From contig JASJZC010000006.1 of the NCBI GenBank assembly GCA_037178855.1, positions 8,412,501 to 8,476,500 of the forward strand: a DNA stretch of 64,000 bases. Reading direction: 5' to 3'. Both the position numbers and the translations under genes were made by a program. Shown here piece by piece: positions 1-13,196 of the stretch (position 1 is its first letter; every line of letters begins with the position of its first letter). The notes under the pieces are model-generated. The model ran no database searches. It was not told where the DNA came from and saw only the letters and a list, made by a program, of their open reading frames with translations. This DNA is from Oscheius sp. JU75 (taxonomy: Eukaryota > Nematoda > Chromadorea > Rhabditida > Rhabditidae).

Positions 1-44
1 AAAGGGGTGCGGGCTAAAGGATAGTGCAAGAGTCTGACCCTTAC

Positions 45-1595
45 GCGTGGTTGTCGAAGATTCCGAGGTGATATTCAGCAGCTGCTCCATTGGCAGCTCC
101 GTCCTTGGAATAGTCAACGCGAATGGAGGAAGGATGATTTTTCGTAGCTGGCCAAAGTCACATTCCTGAGACATTTGCCGAAAACATATTGCGTGAGCCT
201 AAATTCCGATTCATTAAAGTACCAAGGTAGAACTTACGGTATTTCCGCACCATTCACACCGCATTCCTACAAGGCATTCGGCCGAATAGCAGCTCTTTTT
301 GCAGACACAACATTTGCTGTCCTTCGGCAGATTTCCCTCACGCATGTGGTGGTACTGGACAACCGTATTCTGGAAAAAAGTACATGTTTCTGTTGAGCAC
401 TAGCAAAAATGCGCAATCCTAAATTTTTTATGCACAAGACCTGTAAGCATTTGTTTAATCACGCACATTTTCTCTTTTATGGCGTCTAAACTCTGCAGGC
501 CCGGGCCACCCCGTTTTTGACCTGCATCTCTAATAAATTTTTTTTCCTTGCTTTAATCTCAAACTTCGTTATTTTTCATCTTTATAGTCTACGATATTGC
601 TTTGCATTAATGCAAATATATCAAACCTTCTTTTTTTTCTTTTTATTCATTCAGCTGTGCCACAAAAGACAACAATTTCTGTCTCTTTGAGCTGTAACCC
701 AATCTCCTTCCTTCCAAAAATTCTCTCTTTTTAGGCATGCGTGTATGTGTGCATTCGTGTCTATTTATCGGCTTTCGCGTACTGCTGCTGCTGCTAGTCG
801 GCTGTCGTGTCCTGCACAACTCCTATCGATTCCCCTAATGAGGCAAATGACGTCATTCGTTGGCGCCATTATCAGCGCTCTCGAACCTCGAGAAGGTGGC
901 TTCCCCCATCAAAAATCGTACTTACTCGGTCGAGATTCGGGACAAAAGCAGCGGCTTCTTTGCAATCCGAGACGGCCAGCTCGACACAGTCCACATGGAC
1001 GTAGTAATCACAGACTGTAAAAGGATTTTTATTTGAAAAAGCGGGAAAATTTACCTTCGCATTCGTAAGAAGGGGTATCATCGGTCTTTTTCCGACAAAC
1101 ACAACAAAATCGTCGTTTGATGAGCCCGGATTGGCTCCACGTATGGGCAACCGGGTTTTTAATCAGCTGTAGAGCCACACCGCTACAGTACGACACTACC
1201 GTCCGAAGGCACTTTTCGTGGCACACAAAGTTACAAACTGAAGTATTTTTTCCGCTTTAATTGTAATATGGGAACTAACCTTCGCATGCGTATCCCTGAG
1301 TAAGCATGCCCCATATTTTGTCACAGCACTGAAAAAATGAGTTTGGGTAACTTTTGGAAAACCGCAAGAGCTCTTAACAAGCAGTGATACGTAGTAGTTT
1401 TTTAAATCTGCTACGTAGCGAAGTGTTTTTAAGAGCTGTTGCTCTGCTTACATATTACGGTACAACTGTAAAAAGAAAACATACATGGTGGCAATACGTC
1501 GGTTTCCCGAACGTCTTTTTCTGGAAGTAGTGGCCGTGGTCGCGTCCGACAGACTGTAGAAGTGTGGCGTCCACGTTGTGGCCTTCCGCCGTCAT
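45..1595 (-). CDS. dgk-1: diacylglycerol kinase, theta type (N-terminal part, runs off the left edge)
   Basis: Diacylglycerol kinase theta phosphorylates diacylglycerol to phosphatidic acid and damps DAG signalling at membranes and synapses. Six exons can be read: 1485..1595, 1280..1328, 1055..1237, 926..1014, 238..369 and 45..198. They join in frame to about 239 residues. Three cysteine-rich C1 domains follow each other: one around KPTYCHHCCDKIWGM, one around RRFCCVCRKKTDDTP followed by CDYYVHVDC, and the DGK-specific third one, HHMREGNLP...MRCEWCGNTAHAICF...CDFG. Three C1 domains plus the stretch ILPPFALTIPRTELPMEQLL point to theta rather than other DGK classes. The last exon ends at a donor at position 45, so the RA, catalytic and accessory domains lie outside the window. 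The ATG at 1595 follows TTTCAG directly, so it could be a trans-spliced start. An exon at 1871..1951 could instead add 27 residues in frame; that is uncertain. Confidence 0.9.
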
Positions 1596-4500
1596 CTGAA
1601 AGCAACTTCTTGGTTAATGTAGGACACTCCGACTCCCATTTTCAGTACCTCTAATGGAGTGAATTCATAAGAAGGGGAAGAGCTATGAGAGTGGGGTCCC
1701 TGTTCCGAACAGCATTTTAAGAAATGGTTCATTGACAGAGATGGCCTGATAAGGCTATCCTATATCCCGCCCAATCTATTCCCAATAGTAACGGTAATTG
1801 GATGATAACCCTTCCAAAAAGAAGGGTTAATTAGATGAGTCGTGTTTACCATCCGCTCAAGACTTTTTACCTGATCCGCGCTACGCCCTCTCTTCCTAAA
1901 AAGAGTTCGAAGACGTCGATCCGAATTGAGAAGGGGCGAAGAGGCGATCATCTCGACCAACTGTGATCGTTACCTCCTCCTCCCCTTCGACAAGACCCAC
2001 CATTTTCTCAATCACGGGAGACGGTTTTTCGTCACCACAAATGGACCCCCTTAAGTGCGGTCAGTAATTTATCTGCTCCAATTCATCAAGTTCCTTTTTG
2101 ACTGACTCACAAAACGGAGTTTGGCAGAGAGTCGGAGAGAGGGGAGGATGGAATTTGAATTTTGATCAACAGCGTCCCCACGATCAATATACTCTCCCAC
2201 AATAAATACAGTTCAGATTTACCTCGAGAGCGGCTAGCTTGGCGGTCTCGTCATCATAGACACATGATGCTCTGAAAAAGAATAATTTGTGAACAAAGTG
2301 TGGGTCAAAGAGCAAAGATGCGAAGACATCTTTCGATTTTGAAAGAAACCAGATTGCGAGCAGTGGCTTCGGGAATCCGCAGCGGGGGCGGAGAATCGTG
2401 CAAATGAGAGCCATACTCCTTATTAGGGCCCTATTAAGACACAAAATGTGGTAGTCAAGCAGAGAGAATGTACTAGTCTCAGTAAAGGACTGAATTCGTG
2501 CTATGAAAAAAAAACGAATTCGTCAACCATCAAACTAGATATTACATTATTATGTTTCAGTAAGTAATTCACCTGATAAAGGGGAGCAAATGTGTTATTG
2601 AACAGTAAATGAAATGCATTGTGGAGAAAGCAGTTCCGGGTTCGATCCCGGTTGGTTCAAAAAACTCTGATGAGAAGTATGTTGTGTTAATATAGTTTGT
2701 GACGTTATTCTTTGTTTACAAGAAAACTAACAGCTTGTTAACAATAGACTAAAAAGGAGAAGAGAGTTGGGGAAAAAGCAGATCAATAGGAGAGCCAAGA
2801 ATACTCGGAGATCCCTCGCCCAAATGAGCCTAATCTCACGCCACCTTCTCTTCTAAAGATAGAAACACAACCAGAAATGCCCCTCTCTCTTTAAGACGTG
2901 TGTGACTATGGATATCTGAGAGTGAGCGTGATAGTCGACCATAGTCATAAGGGGGGTAAAGTGGTATAGGGAGGGAGAGACAATTGACTGGAGCCGCTGA
3001 GTGGTGAAGGCAAGAAAAGAGAATCGGACCAGTCGGCAAGAATAAAGCAACTATCGGAAGCTGTGGAATGCGTCAACGGGGGCGGCGTGGAGGCGGCCTG
3101 TAGCTTGGAGCGCGGAGCCCATCGATCTGGGGCTCCGCAGTCCTTGCAAGTAGGGTGGATCACAATCCTCGCATCCATTTCTCTCGCGAACTTTCATCGA
3201 GACTTTCAATATGCTTCATCCAGTTGACCAGCTGAGTGTCGAGAACCACCTGTTGGAGATGGAGGTTTGGCAGAAGGGGGGAGAAAGGAGAGAGTGTGTC
3301 AGAGAGAGGGGAGTGATTTTCGGGGTAGGAGAAATGACGTCATTTCAGGGGACCTCCATGCGCTACTAAGCACAGGGTTTCATTCATGCGCGGGGCCCAG
3401 AGGTGTCGCTCACTCACTCGTCCCTCGTCTCTCTATTCCTCTCCTCTAAAAACACCATCTCTAGTAACCGGCCATGCGTCTGGCGGACTCCCCGGCTACA
3501 AATTGATTGCCTCCACCACGTAATCCGCAACGACAACCGCGAAGTAATACCGAAGTGAGGCTGCCGATTGACCGATCTGACAGCTGAAAGCTTGCCGACA
3601 GTCTAATGAGCATGGGGGAGGGACTGGTAATCTGTTACTGCTTTTGTGGTCAGTAATGAAACATCCCGGTAGCGTCCGACAAAAAGAATAAAAAACAAAC
3701 TGAGTGTGGTGGACGTTAGAGAAAAGATCAGAGACGGGTACGAAGAGACCCTCTCGAACCAAGGTTGTTTAATTGCGTACCAAAAAGAACAGTTGAAAAT
3801 TGGGAAAATATGAACTTTTAGAAAATTCGTGGCGAAACCCTATTAATGTCTATACTTGCCTATGCTAATCTTACCGCATCTTCACCCAACACAATTGCTT
3901 TTAAAAAACTCACGCGTTCATAGTAATCGGCAGGATAAGATAGAAGAATCCCTACTTCGCAAGCTTAGTCGCCCACCCAATGTTCTTTGATACCCCGTCC
4001 CAATAGACATTTATTTATTTCTATGTGTTCCAGCGGGAATTTCCATAGACGTCTTTGTGCCCGACTCCCGGGGGGACCGGGCCATCCGACCGTAAAAGAC
4101 GTTCAACGGCATCTGAATGGCGGACCAACCTCAATTACAGTCTAATCCGTAAGTCACACTCCTGTTTCAGCGCCCCTCGGGGCTACTCTCCTCCTTCTCT
4201 TAATCTTGGAAGAGGGTCGAGACAAATAATTCGTTGCCCTGTTCTTTTCACACTCTGCAATCAACCAACCTACTCACTCCAACCTTGAGCCTTTTTTGCC
4301 AATTTCCCGTCGCCAGGTCACAATTCGCTCTTTAATCAACATAGTTTCCCAGCCCTTGTGTCCTCTTTCCAAAGGAGATCATCCTGCTTATCGTCTCGTC
4401 TCCATTTTTGCGTGGAATGACGTCCGTCTCCTGCTTCGCTTTCTCTTGAGCCCCTTCTCCAAACAATAAACATCAGTTTTGGTTGAATTCAAATTGTTGA

Positions 4501-5613
4501 AAAGAGAGGAGAGGGGTCGCGACCGGTGGCAAGAGGGGAGAGAGACCAGCCAGAGCCGGGCTGTCATCGTCTTTTGTTGGTCAAGGCACTCTAATCCAGT
4601 GACCGGCACTCCTGATCCCAGGCGTGCATTTCTCGCTTTCGATTGCCCTTTTTTCGAGTACTCCCGTGAACTTTTTTCTTTATTTCCTCTCACCTAGGCT
4701 GTGAGCCGGAACTGACCTCGCAAGATGGACGCCCTCTAATGGAACATGGGGCGTGAACTGTTCTGTCTCGGTCTCCCGAGTTCAGAGGTCATCTCGACCT
4801 ACAAACACGTGTAACGGTTTGTGGCCTTCATAGGATGAGTTGACCCGATCTTCCAAAAGAAATTGTGCCCAATCGGACTGTGTTACAAACGAAGGCTCTC
4901 TTCCTCAAACACCACCAACCGCTTTCCGGGTCTCTGCTTGCCCGTCCGGGGGCACTGTCTAGCTTGCCATCGCGAACTCTAATTGACAGTGACGGCATTT
5001 CACATATCACGCGTCTGTCATTATTTCGTATTTTCTCTATCCTTTTTCAAGGTTGTTTTCTGCTTCAATATTGTAAAGATGTTTCACTTTTGATCAGGCT
5101 CACTCCACTTTTTCTATTCAATCCCACTTGTTATTCATAAATTCGAGTACAACTATTACCATAGTTCATAAGTCGTAGAATGAGTAATGGCTCTCTGACT
5201 TTAACAGAGAAACTCCAACTTATTTAAGGACAGACATTTTTTGCAAATTGTACAGATAGGAGTTTTCGCAGTATTCAAATATGTTTTCCCCACTGCACAA
5301 ATGCAAGAAAAATCGTTTTCAAAAGTAAAGACACGGATTCCAAACAGCGATCATTCTCCGTCTTGTAGAATTAGCATATCCAGTGATAGAGTGGCCCGCC
5401 TGATACCAATTGTGCTGCTGTGTCTCTTGTGAGTCAAGTGTCTCCGCTCTAACGCACACTTTCTTTGCACAACACACTACTAATCTTCATCTCCTTTTCC
5501 TGACCTTGGGTGATAATCAGCGGGTCGTTAAGTGCCCTCCCGAACAGGTCCTTTTATCCTATCCTCATTTTAAAAGGGTTTCCCTGCTTATCACCTCCTT
5601 TTCAGAATAGGCA
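1596..5613. other. 4-kb stretch without a confident gene
   Basis: A possible extra 5' exon of the diacylglycerol kinase gene lies at 1871..1951 (-), with ATG, donor and matching phase. A second weak exon-like piece on the minus strand near 2225..2275 has an acceptor and a donor. Around 3150..3240 (-) a reading frame with coding-like codons (VVLDTQLVNWMKHI...) ends in a stop, but I find no partner exons. A B-box-like tRNA remnant sits near 2640, and a GCCCC/GGGGC hairpin near 4175 resembles the end of the repeat at 22.5 and 58.2 kb. Otherwise I see no gene. Confidence 0.5.
2631..2660 (+). repeat. tRNA-derived remnant (B-box only)
   Basis: The string GGGTTCGATCCCGG matches the T-arm/B-box of a tRNA gene. 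No A-box or acceptor stem can be found upstream, so it is read as a decayed short element of the family seen elsewhere in this window. Confidence 0.35.
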
Positions 5614-7201
5614 ATGGATCGCAACTGGATCCTGTTAGATGCCGTCTCCTCCTCACAAACAAATGCCCCGATTAGAGTTGGCGGAAGGAAGTAAGTTCGG
5701 GATTTTTCGGCATCCAAGTCAACTTTTTTTAGTTTCCCAGCCACACATTCGAGGGATGAGCAGAGTTTTATGACAATGAACAGACTGAACGAGAGAATCC
5801 AAAAAAGGCTGAACGAGCAGGTATGATTATCATAGTTGTAGGGCCATTGAACTAGTTCCCACTCCGGCATTAGACAATCTTTTTCAGACCGATCCTTCTG
5901 AGGGTGCCCGAGTGGTAGATGAGAGTTTCCGTTTTATCCATCAGGACCAGGACGAGCCGACAGATCGTCTTGACCAACTTATTGCCCAAAGGGACTCAAG
6001 AGGAGAGGTTGAAGCCATCTTTGAGAGACGAAGAGAGCTTGGTAAGTTTTTTTTCTGTTGGCTTCTTTTGAAAGCGCGCCAAAAATATGTTGAGTTTGCT
6101 TGGGTCCGGTCACTAGTGTACAGTGCCTTTCATTTTTCTTTGGGGCTTTCTAAATTTTAGGCCAACTCACATGCATATTTTTCCGCTTGTCTATTCTCAT
6201 TACCTATTTTTTTGTTTTCTGCTTTTTATTTCTCCTTTCTCTTCACTTCCAAAAAAAGTGTTTTGTTCGGGAAAGAACATTTGCTCGTAATCATATTTTT
6301 CACAAAAAATTAAAATTTTAGGGCCTGCAAGACGAATAGAACCGCGAATGTGGCCAGCCATAGAAGAACTCTCAGAGCCACCGGATGACCAGGAGACGGA
6401 AGAGCCAGTCTATAAGAATTCACCAGGTTGGGCTTTCCTAAAATTTTGTACACGCTCTTTTAGCTCTGTACCTGGAGCCTTCTATCAGATTCGATGACGC
6501 CCGATATAGAAGAAGGGAGTCTGTAGATTCTCAAGCAACCCGGGTTGTTAGGCCGAGTGACTATCACAATAACTATTATTATGGAAGGATCGCTGTACCC
6601 GTTCAAGAGGAGAGACGAGCTCCGATGACTCTCCGGCGAACACCTATGTTCTACGATAAATGTGATCTGTGTGCTTATAAGATAATGAAAGTTGGCGACT
6701 TTTGCCCGGTAGGCTCTTTTTATTCCCGACTGAAACGAACTTCAGGCCTGTGGCAGGACAGCCAGTCCTCTGAGACGAAGTCAAGAATCTCGGCCTTATA
6801 CAGAAATGTTGTTGAGTCCACCACGTCTACTTTATGAGCCTTGGGCGAACAGACCATACACAGGATACCATAATAGTGAGTTGCATTTTGCTGAGATAGT
6901 TAAGTGACGGTTCAGATCGTCCAAGACAGACGCACTTCACCCAGAATCGACCTCGAGATTTGTGGACAGAAAGGAGGAGAACCCAGAGACCTGTCTACCG
7001 ATATGGTAAGTACTTGTACCTTTGTAAATGCAACATTTTTAAGGCTCGTCCCTTCCAGAAGCCTTGTACGATTATGAGGTTTGGGCGAAGAAGAAGGATA
7101 GTCGACTGATGAGAAGAAAAGCTGCTGCCATTGCTCTTGCCCTACTAGCTCTTGCCTTGGTCATCTCAGCAGGAGTCGTTCTAGCAGCTGTCAAAAATTG
7201 A
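5614..7201 (+). CDS. tail-anchored membrane protein with a Cys-pair (zinc-ribbon-like) motif; function unknown
   Basis: Eight exons join in frame to 343 residues: 5614..5690, 5733..5820, 5888..6041, 6322..6426, 6464..6708, 6746..6875, 6916..7005 and 7059..7201. The start ATG lies nine bases after TTTCAG, as expected for a trans-spliced nematode gene. The first two thirds are acidic, Arg-rich and apparently disordered (EEPVYKNSP, YRRRESVDSQATR). Near residues 206-225 are two CxxC pairs, CDLC and CPAC, spaced like a zinc ribbon; the second pair is created by splicing. The C-terminus is KKKDSRLMRRKAAA followed by about 20 hydrophobic residues and the short tail VKN, typical of a tail-anchored protein with its bulk in the cytosol. 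I recognise no family; binding of zinc is an inference from the cysteines. Confidence 0.75.
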
Positions 7202-7318
7202 TACGGGTTAAAGAGAACAAAGATTTACTTATTGACACGTGAGGCTCAAAGAGAGTAATACTCGACTAAACGCGAATCACAAAGAGACCGATACCCGATA
7301 GAAGCGTCTAGGTATCAT

Positions 7319-8951
7319 CTAGTCCAGACATTTGTTTACAAATAGCAGTTGCGAGAAGGCGGCGTGGACTACATCAGGCGAAGAGGGGAAAGAACATCTT
7401 AGTGGGTCACCTACGATTGATAGAACGGCTTCTTGTAGACTGGGGTTGACACCGATGAACAAGGCCATTACACCCTAAAATGCATTTGTATAAAATTTAG
7501 CAAAAAACCTACATCTGGATTCTTCGACTGAATATTTTTGAGCATAGGTAGATCGCTGGTGGTGTCTCCAGCCACAAGAACTTTACCAACACTCAGATCG
7601 TCATGAAGCTGTTCGACCAAAGCGGCCACACCGTCTCCCTTGTCCCAGACCTTGGCCTCACCATTCTCTGTTCCTAAAGCATTATGGTTTTGATTCAATG
7701 CACTGTGGTACCTGCAGATGTTGCACACACTTCGATCTCCAAAGTGTTGTGGTCTTCCAACTGGAGAAGGAGTCCATTGGGATCGACTCTATGAATCCTT
7801 TCCTTGACAGCGTCAATGTAGCGAGCTGTCAGTTCCGGAGGCACAGTGTTGAAGACTGTCTGCACTCCCAGAGTCAATCGGTCGACCTTCTTCTGTACAC
7901 CGCTCCCGACGAGGGTGAATTGCGAAAAGTCTCCGTTACTTAGCAGCTCTGCCATCTTTAATTGGAAACTATGAAATATCTCAAAGTACAAAACCTCATC
8001 GCTCAGCCGACCAATGGCATCGAAGGCTTCTTCTGTCACTCCAAAGTCGTGAACGACTCGTTTTCCCCCCAACCACCACTCTCTTCCCCACGAGCCACTG
8101 AATTTGACATGGCCGTTTTTGGGTAAAGATGTCAGGTCGAGGATTCCTGGTCCCCTCAGAGGCCCAGCTGTGAGCACGGCTGAGAGGCGAGTGAACTGCG
8201 CTGCGAACCTACCCATCAGAACTCCACTGTACACGGGCTGTAACAGTTTAAACTAGATTTTTTGGTAAGAACTAACTTGTAGGTTAGTGGCGTACTGGGA
8301 GGTGTAGTCTTTCATTGTACCATCCCAGTCAGTGATGAACATTGGCTTTGGTCCTTCAGTATGACTTGTTAATTGAAGTAGCAAACTGTAAAAAAAAATA
8401 AAATACAAATAGATGCTTGACTACCTTGTTACTTTTTGGAGTTCTTCGTGGAAGGTGTCTGTTCCTTTTGGATGGTATGGGGCTAGTATAGATCCGATGT
8501 CCATTGTTTCCCAGATATCGTCGACCATTCCATTCTTGGCCATCAGAGACATCAGCTTGTCCAAGAATTTGACATCCTTCTGAAAATGTTTGGCTAATGG
8601 CGAATTCATTAACTGATACCTTGAGCCCTCGAACTTCATCACTAATATTAATTTGGAATGTAGCCGATGGGGTCTGAATTTGTCTCAAATCTCCTATGGT
8701 CCGTGAGTCTGTTAGCTGCCGCAAGGTGAACTTGAGCACGTCAAGGAGGCTTTCATCCACACGTTTCTCATTGAGCAAATCGGCTACTAAGGTTTTTCTC
8801 GCGTCTTGCATCTGAACGTTTAACTTAACAGATGTTAAGAATGATTAACCTTGTAGAGTATCCCTTTGAAGTCTTCCACGCATTGCGCTCCCTGTTCTTC
8901 CGTTGTGTGGACACCGGCCGATTGGCCGCTTCCACAGGCTGCTATCGACAT
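7319..8951 (-). CDS. gob-1: trehalose-6-phosphate phosphatase, GOB-1 type (HAD superfamily)
   Basis: This enzyme removes phosphate from trehalose 6-phosphate, the last step of trehalose synthesis. In C. elegans loss of GOB-1 blocks the gut through build-up of the substrate. Seven exons (8850..8951, 8620..8811, 8425..8579, 8277..8385, 7712..8237, 7513..7673, 7319..7474) give 466 residues, about the usual length. HAD motif I is TDWDGTMKDYTSQYATN near residue 168, with the nucleophile and acid aspartates. The following stretch SAVLTAGPLRGPGILDLTS and the late GDTTSDLPML motif with its acidic pair complete the catalytic fold. The N-terminal 150 residues are the helical domain typical of the nematode enzymes. 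The match in length and motif order is close, so I am confident of the assignment. Confidence 0.93.
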
Positions 8952-10843
8952 TATTCTATCCCTAGTGTCCCATTATGTCCACAAAAACGAGCTGGAAACT
9001 TACACAAATATAGATCTGGCCGGGGAGAGAGATGGCATTAAAAGTACGAGGCAGTTGGCTAAGGGGCTGGGGGCAGGCGGGACGGATTGTTGTTCAGATT
9101 TTCAGAAGATAACACGTAAACAAGGGAGATAAAAGTACGCAGTTTTCGACGACGAGAGACGCGGCTTTTGGTTTTCAGGTAAACAGACGCGAACAGCCTT
9201 TGAACCGTTGTTTTGGAGACTCGGACGGAACACGTGAAGAAAGCATGATAGTCTGTTGCAGTGATTTTTACACCTTTTCCCAGGTCATAAGTATACTTAA
9301 AAATTACACTAATTACGCTTATTTGATTTTCAAGAACGATAAATTACAAAAATTGGTGAAACTACCCTTAATATCATTCTCCACTTTAAGATTGCAATTA
9401 CGACTAGACGAAATGCAGTTTTTAACGTTGAGCCGATTAAACACACTTAGGAGCCATTTAACCCAGTGGAAAGCATCTAAACGTCAATTTTATTTTTTGA
9501 AAATGTTTTCGACGACGTCCTACTACTTGCTACTTAACTATGTGGATTTAACGCTACTGTCCGTTTTGCTTTGTAACTATAAAGCGAAACATTTATTTTC
9601 TATCATCGGCACCGCTGTTTGTCCTCAGTCTGCCGCCCTGGACCATCAAGGGCTAGAGATGTGGTCACAGTGTGGACGGCTGTTTACTCTGGGTCAATCA
9701 CAACCAGTCCACACGTCAGTTAAGCGTTTGTACTTTTAAATGAAAAGATAGAAGAGAAAAAAAAACAAGTTGGTTAAGGTCAGAAAGTGAACAAGATGAT
9801 GTGGCTATCAGTGTCGAGAAAATGATCGCAGGAGGCGCGCTGTTATATTGATTGCTCGCTCTCCCACAGGGAACAACCAACTTTAAACAAAAGTTTTCTG
9901 TACTGAAAATGTGTCCTTGATTTTAAAAGGATAAATAATCTAGCAAAGTAAATATGCCAAAAAATATTTACTCTTAAAAAAATTGTTCAGTTTCCTCTGA
10001 ACTTGTAAACAAAAGCAAGGGAAAAATAAAATAACAAAAAAATGTGTGAAACGACGAGTCGGGAGTGGGAGAGAAACGAACGGTTGTCTCTCTAGTGGCA
10101 CCGCCTCTCCTCCAGCTGATCAATGCAGCACGGGCAGCCGGCTGCCACCCTACCTCCCAGTCACTTTATTCTCATACTGCTCGAACGTTCCTACTATTAA
10201 GACAATTTTTCATTTTTAAGAAGTTGGGGGTTTTATAAAATGTACTTAGAACTGACCCACTATGATACACTTTCGAGTAAGTGCAGATTACACAAAGCCT
10301 ACTGCTCAGAGCCACTCAATATTCATTCTATGATCACTTGGGGCCCAGTAACTCGTTCAAGAAACAAATATTGACATTTTTATTTGATAGCATAACATAA
10401 TGGTACCTATAGTTAAAAAGAAATGCCTTAACACGTTACCTACGGTTAAGTTTCTTGTCGTGTCGATTGTAAAACTACTTAAATAAGTGATTCTATGTAG
10501 TCATGCACATACAGGCTTTACTCTCACTTCTTTCCCCTTCCGGTCTGCACTGTAATCAGACGGTAGCCGGTTGTGAGCATTGTGAGTGCGGTAATTGACT
10601 GTCGGCCACCTCCCCCCGGCGTGTTTACGATATTCTCTTTTGCCACTTGATAAGTCCACTCGCGAGAGGGGTTAGTCCGTTTTCCATTTGCCATCCAATA
10701 TTCTGTGAAATGGCCACGACCGGTTCTCAAGGCTCGAGGGCGATTCAAACACACTCCCCCGACTGCCAACCAGCATATATTTCGCGCATTTCGTGATCCA
10801 AATCTCGAAAAAGCTGGTCTCTTTACAGATATGAACCAATAGA
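8952..10843. other. 1.9-kb stretch without a confident gene
   Basis: The region separates two divergently transcribed genes and probably holds both promoters. It is AT-rich, with short homopolymer runs. A 179-codon open frame at 9200..9739 (+) starts at a non-ATG codon, has AT-rich codon use unlike its neighbours and matches no motif I know. No repeat or RNA gene is evident. Confidence 0.5.
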
Positions 10844-13071
10844 ATGATGAAGGTAGAAGAGCCGGGGCCTTCGGGCTGGGTCATTGTTGAGCCAAGAGAT
10901 GTTGATGAGGAGGATCGCATCCCGTCCGTCATGGAAACAGTTCCTCTGGAAATTCTGATTCACATTTTTGGTCATTTCGACCTACCCACCAGAGGACAAG
11001 CAAGCATGGTAGAATCAAATGTTCAACATTCACAAATTGGAATCAGGTGTGTCATCGCTGGCGAGCTCTCCTCCTCTCTAGAAGTTGCAAGATGCAGGAT
11101 GTTGTAGTCCTAAATATTTTTGAGAGGGCCGTCTGGGAAGGCCATGTTAAGAACAACAAGGGTGTCAGGTAATTAAATTTCATGATCAGTAAAAAATTTA
11201 AGTTCAGGGTGAAAACGATCCAGATGGACGAGATAAGCGCCCTGAAAAACATATCATACCTGATATCCGAAGTAAATACGGTCAAGTTCTGGTACAGGAA
11301 CGAGCAGTTCGCTAAGGATTGTTTAGGTTTGTTGTTTCTTAATTTGGAAGCAGATGGTCATGTTCACATAATATTGCAATCCCGTCCTAATTGGATCAAT
11401 TTCAGAGACAGTAGCCGAATCGGAAATGGATCTGAAGACAGTAGATCTGTATCCTTACGGGAGTAGACTGGTTATTGACGACGTACAAGAAAAACTGCCC
11501 AATCTTACTGGGATGACTATGCGACCCCACGACAAGAACTACTTCTGGAAGGGTCTTGACATCCATGAGTTCCCGACTTTTAGCAATCTGCAGACGCTCT
11601 GTGTGGATACTATCAATTTTGGTTGGGTTTAATTGTGAATAGATTAAAATTTAGATAATTAAGATCCAACAGTGACCCTGCCTACCAGCTTGACAGCCCT
11701 TGAGTTCCTGAACAGAGAAGCGGAGAAACATTTCGACTTGCTGAAAATCCTGACTCCTCTGAAGAGCCTCGAATCAATCTCAATCAGTCATGCAGACTTT
11801 TCGGAATCTGAAAACTTCAACAACTTTTTGGACTCGGTTGATGGTGAAGTACTGCCAAAGCTTGCCTTTTTGGTTAGTCATTCATTTTTAACCATTAGTT
11901 GAATTTATAGACCTTAAAATTCTGCAAATTACCCGGGCAAAGACAGGATTTCACATTGAAGAAGAACAAATCCGTCTCCGAATATCAGCAACGGCGCATG
12001 GATCTGAAAATGCTAAAAATGGATCTCTGCTATGGCCCGATGGATCACATTGGGGAGACTCTTCTTAGCATTAATTCGTAAGCGTTTTGTCAATTTTTTT
12101 TAATGTAATGATTTTCAGGGATCTAAAAGTCCTCGTGCTGCAAATAATGAACGATCTGCCGGTACTTCGCGAAATCGGAAAGCTGTCGAAGGCTGTAGCT
12201 CATCATAAAGTCTGGCTGCATCTGGCGGTCATGCAAAGAGACGGGTTGAGACAATTTTCTGCTGGGCCCGATGACGAAGACAGCCAAATCGAATTTCCTA
12301 CCGATTTTTACAAAGTTCTTTCCAAGTTTGAGGTATCCACCCCGCTCCCGATGAAAAAATACGTTGTTTTAGGGCTCGTTTATTGACAACACTAATGTTC
12401 ACATCCTGAACAAAATTCTCCTCGGACCTATTGCCCATTGCCAAGAAGTCAAGCTTATTAATTGTAAGGGTGCTACAGATGCTCATCTCGAAAGTCTTTC
12501 AAAAGTACGTCGTTTATGATTTTCCTAGAAATGCCAAGTTTAGACGTGTAAATTCCTTCGCCGATCTTCTATTATAAGCTGCGACAGCATATCGGAACGC
12601 GGAATATTGTACTTTTTCGAGGCATTCGACTTGAGGAAATCTCAAAAATTAGAGGTAGTTTGGGTAAAACGTCGCGTAAATGTAGAATACTAGATTGTGT
12701 GGAAGAGGAAGAGTCGTTTCTCGCGGCCGGCAAGCCTCTATCTGGAAATAGCACACAATTATCGCGAGATTATCAGAGGAAAGAAGCTTCGGTTCTCGAC
12801 CAAGACGTTCTCCGACGACAGTGACGGAGAGCGCGTTATGATGTGGGAGAGGGACTCCAATAAAAAGATTCTACTCCAGGTAACTATAAACTGCAGCTAT
12901 TAAAATTAGTATTTTAAGGACTTTTCTGAGCCGGACGAGTACAGAATCATTGGAGTTGTCGTCGGAAAGTCGGAAGACGAGCCCCCAGCTGAGGCGCCAC
13001 CCCCGGTCCCAGAAGATCTCGAGGAACAACGAGGCCGTCTGCTTAAACTGCTCAACAAGACGTCCGTCTGA
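10844..13071 (+). CDS. F-box protein with a divergent leucine-rich-type C-terminal part
   Basis: Eleven exons (10844..11008, 11047..11168, 11208..11326, 11406..11621, 11673..11872, 11911..12077, 12119..12332, 12373..12504, 12544..12654, 12694..12879, 12919..13071) give 594 residues in one frame. Residues about 30-75 carry an F-box: VPLEILIHIFGHFDLPTRGQ followed by ASMVCHRWRALLLSR. F-box proteins recruit substrates to SCF ubiquitin ligases through SKP1. The remainder has repeated blocks of the type LPTSLTALEFL, LKSLESISISHADF and SDLKVLVLQIMNDLP, which look like degenerate leucine-rich repeats. The C-terminus is acidic and proline-rich (EDEPPAEAPPPVPEDLEEQ). The substrate is unknown. The gene ends 125 nt before a carboxypeptidase gene on the same strand, which fits a nematode operon, although nothing else links the two functions. 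Confidence 0.82.
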
Positions 13072-13196
13072 TAAAAAGATCTAGTCTTTCTTTCTTTGTG
13101 GTAGCCATCTGTACATAAAATCTTTTAATCCTTTTACATCATTGCCTGAATGACGGCTTATACTGATAAGACTCAGTCTCACTTTTGGCTGCTGAA

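Noticed and set aside
9200-9739. 179-codon open frame on the plus strand
   Set aside because: Non-ATG start, AT-rich codons unlike the real genes, no splice sites and no motif.
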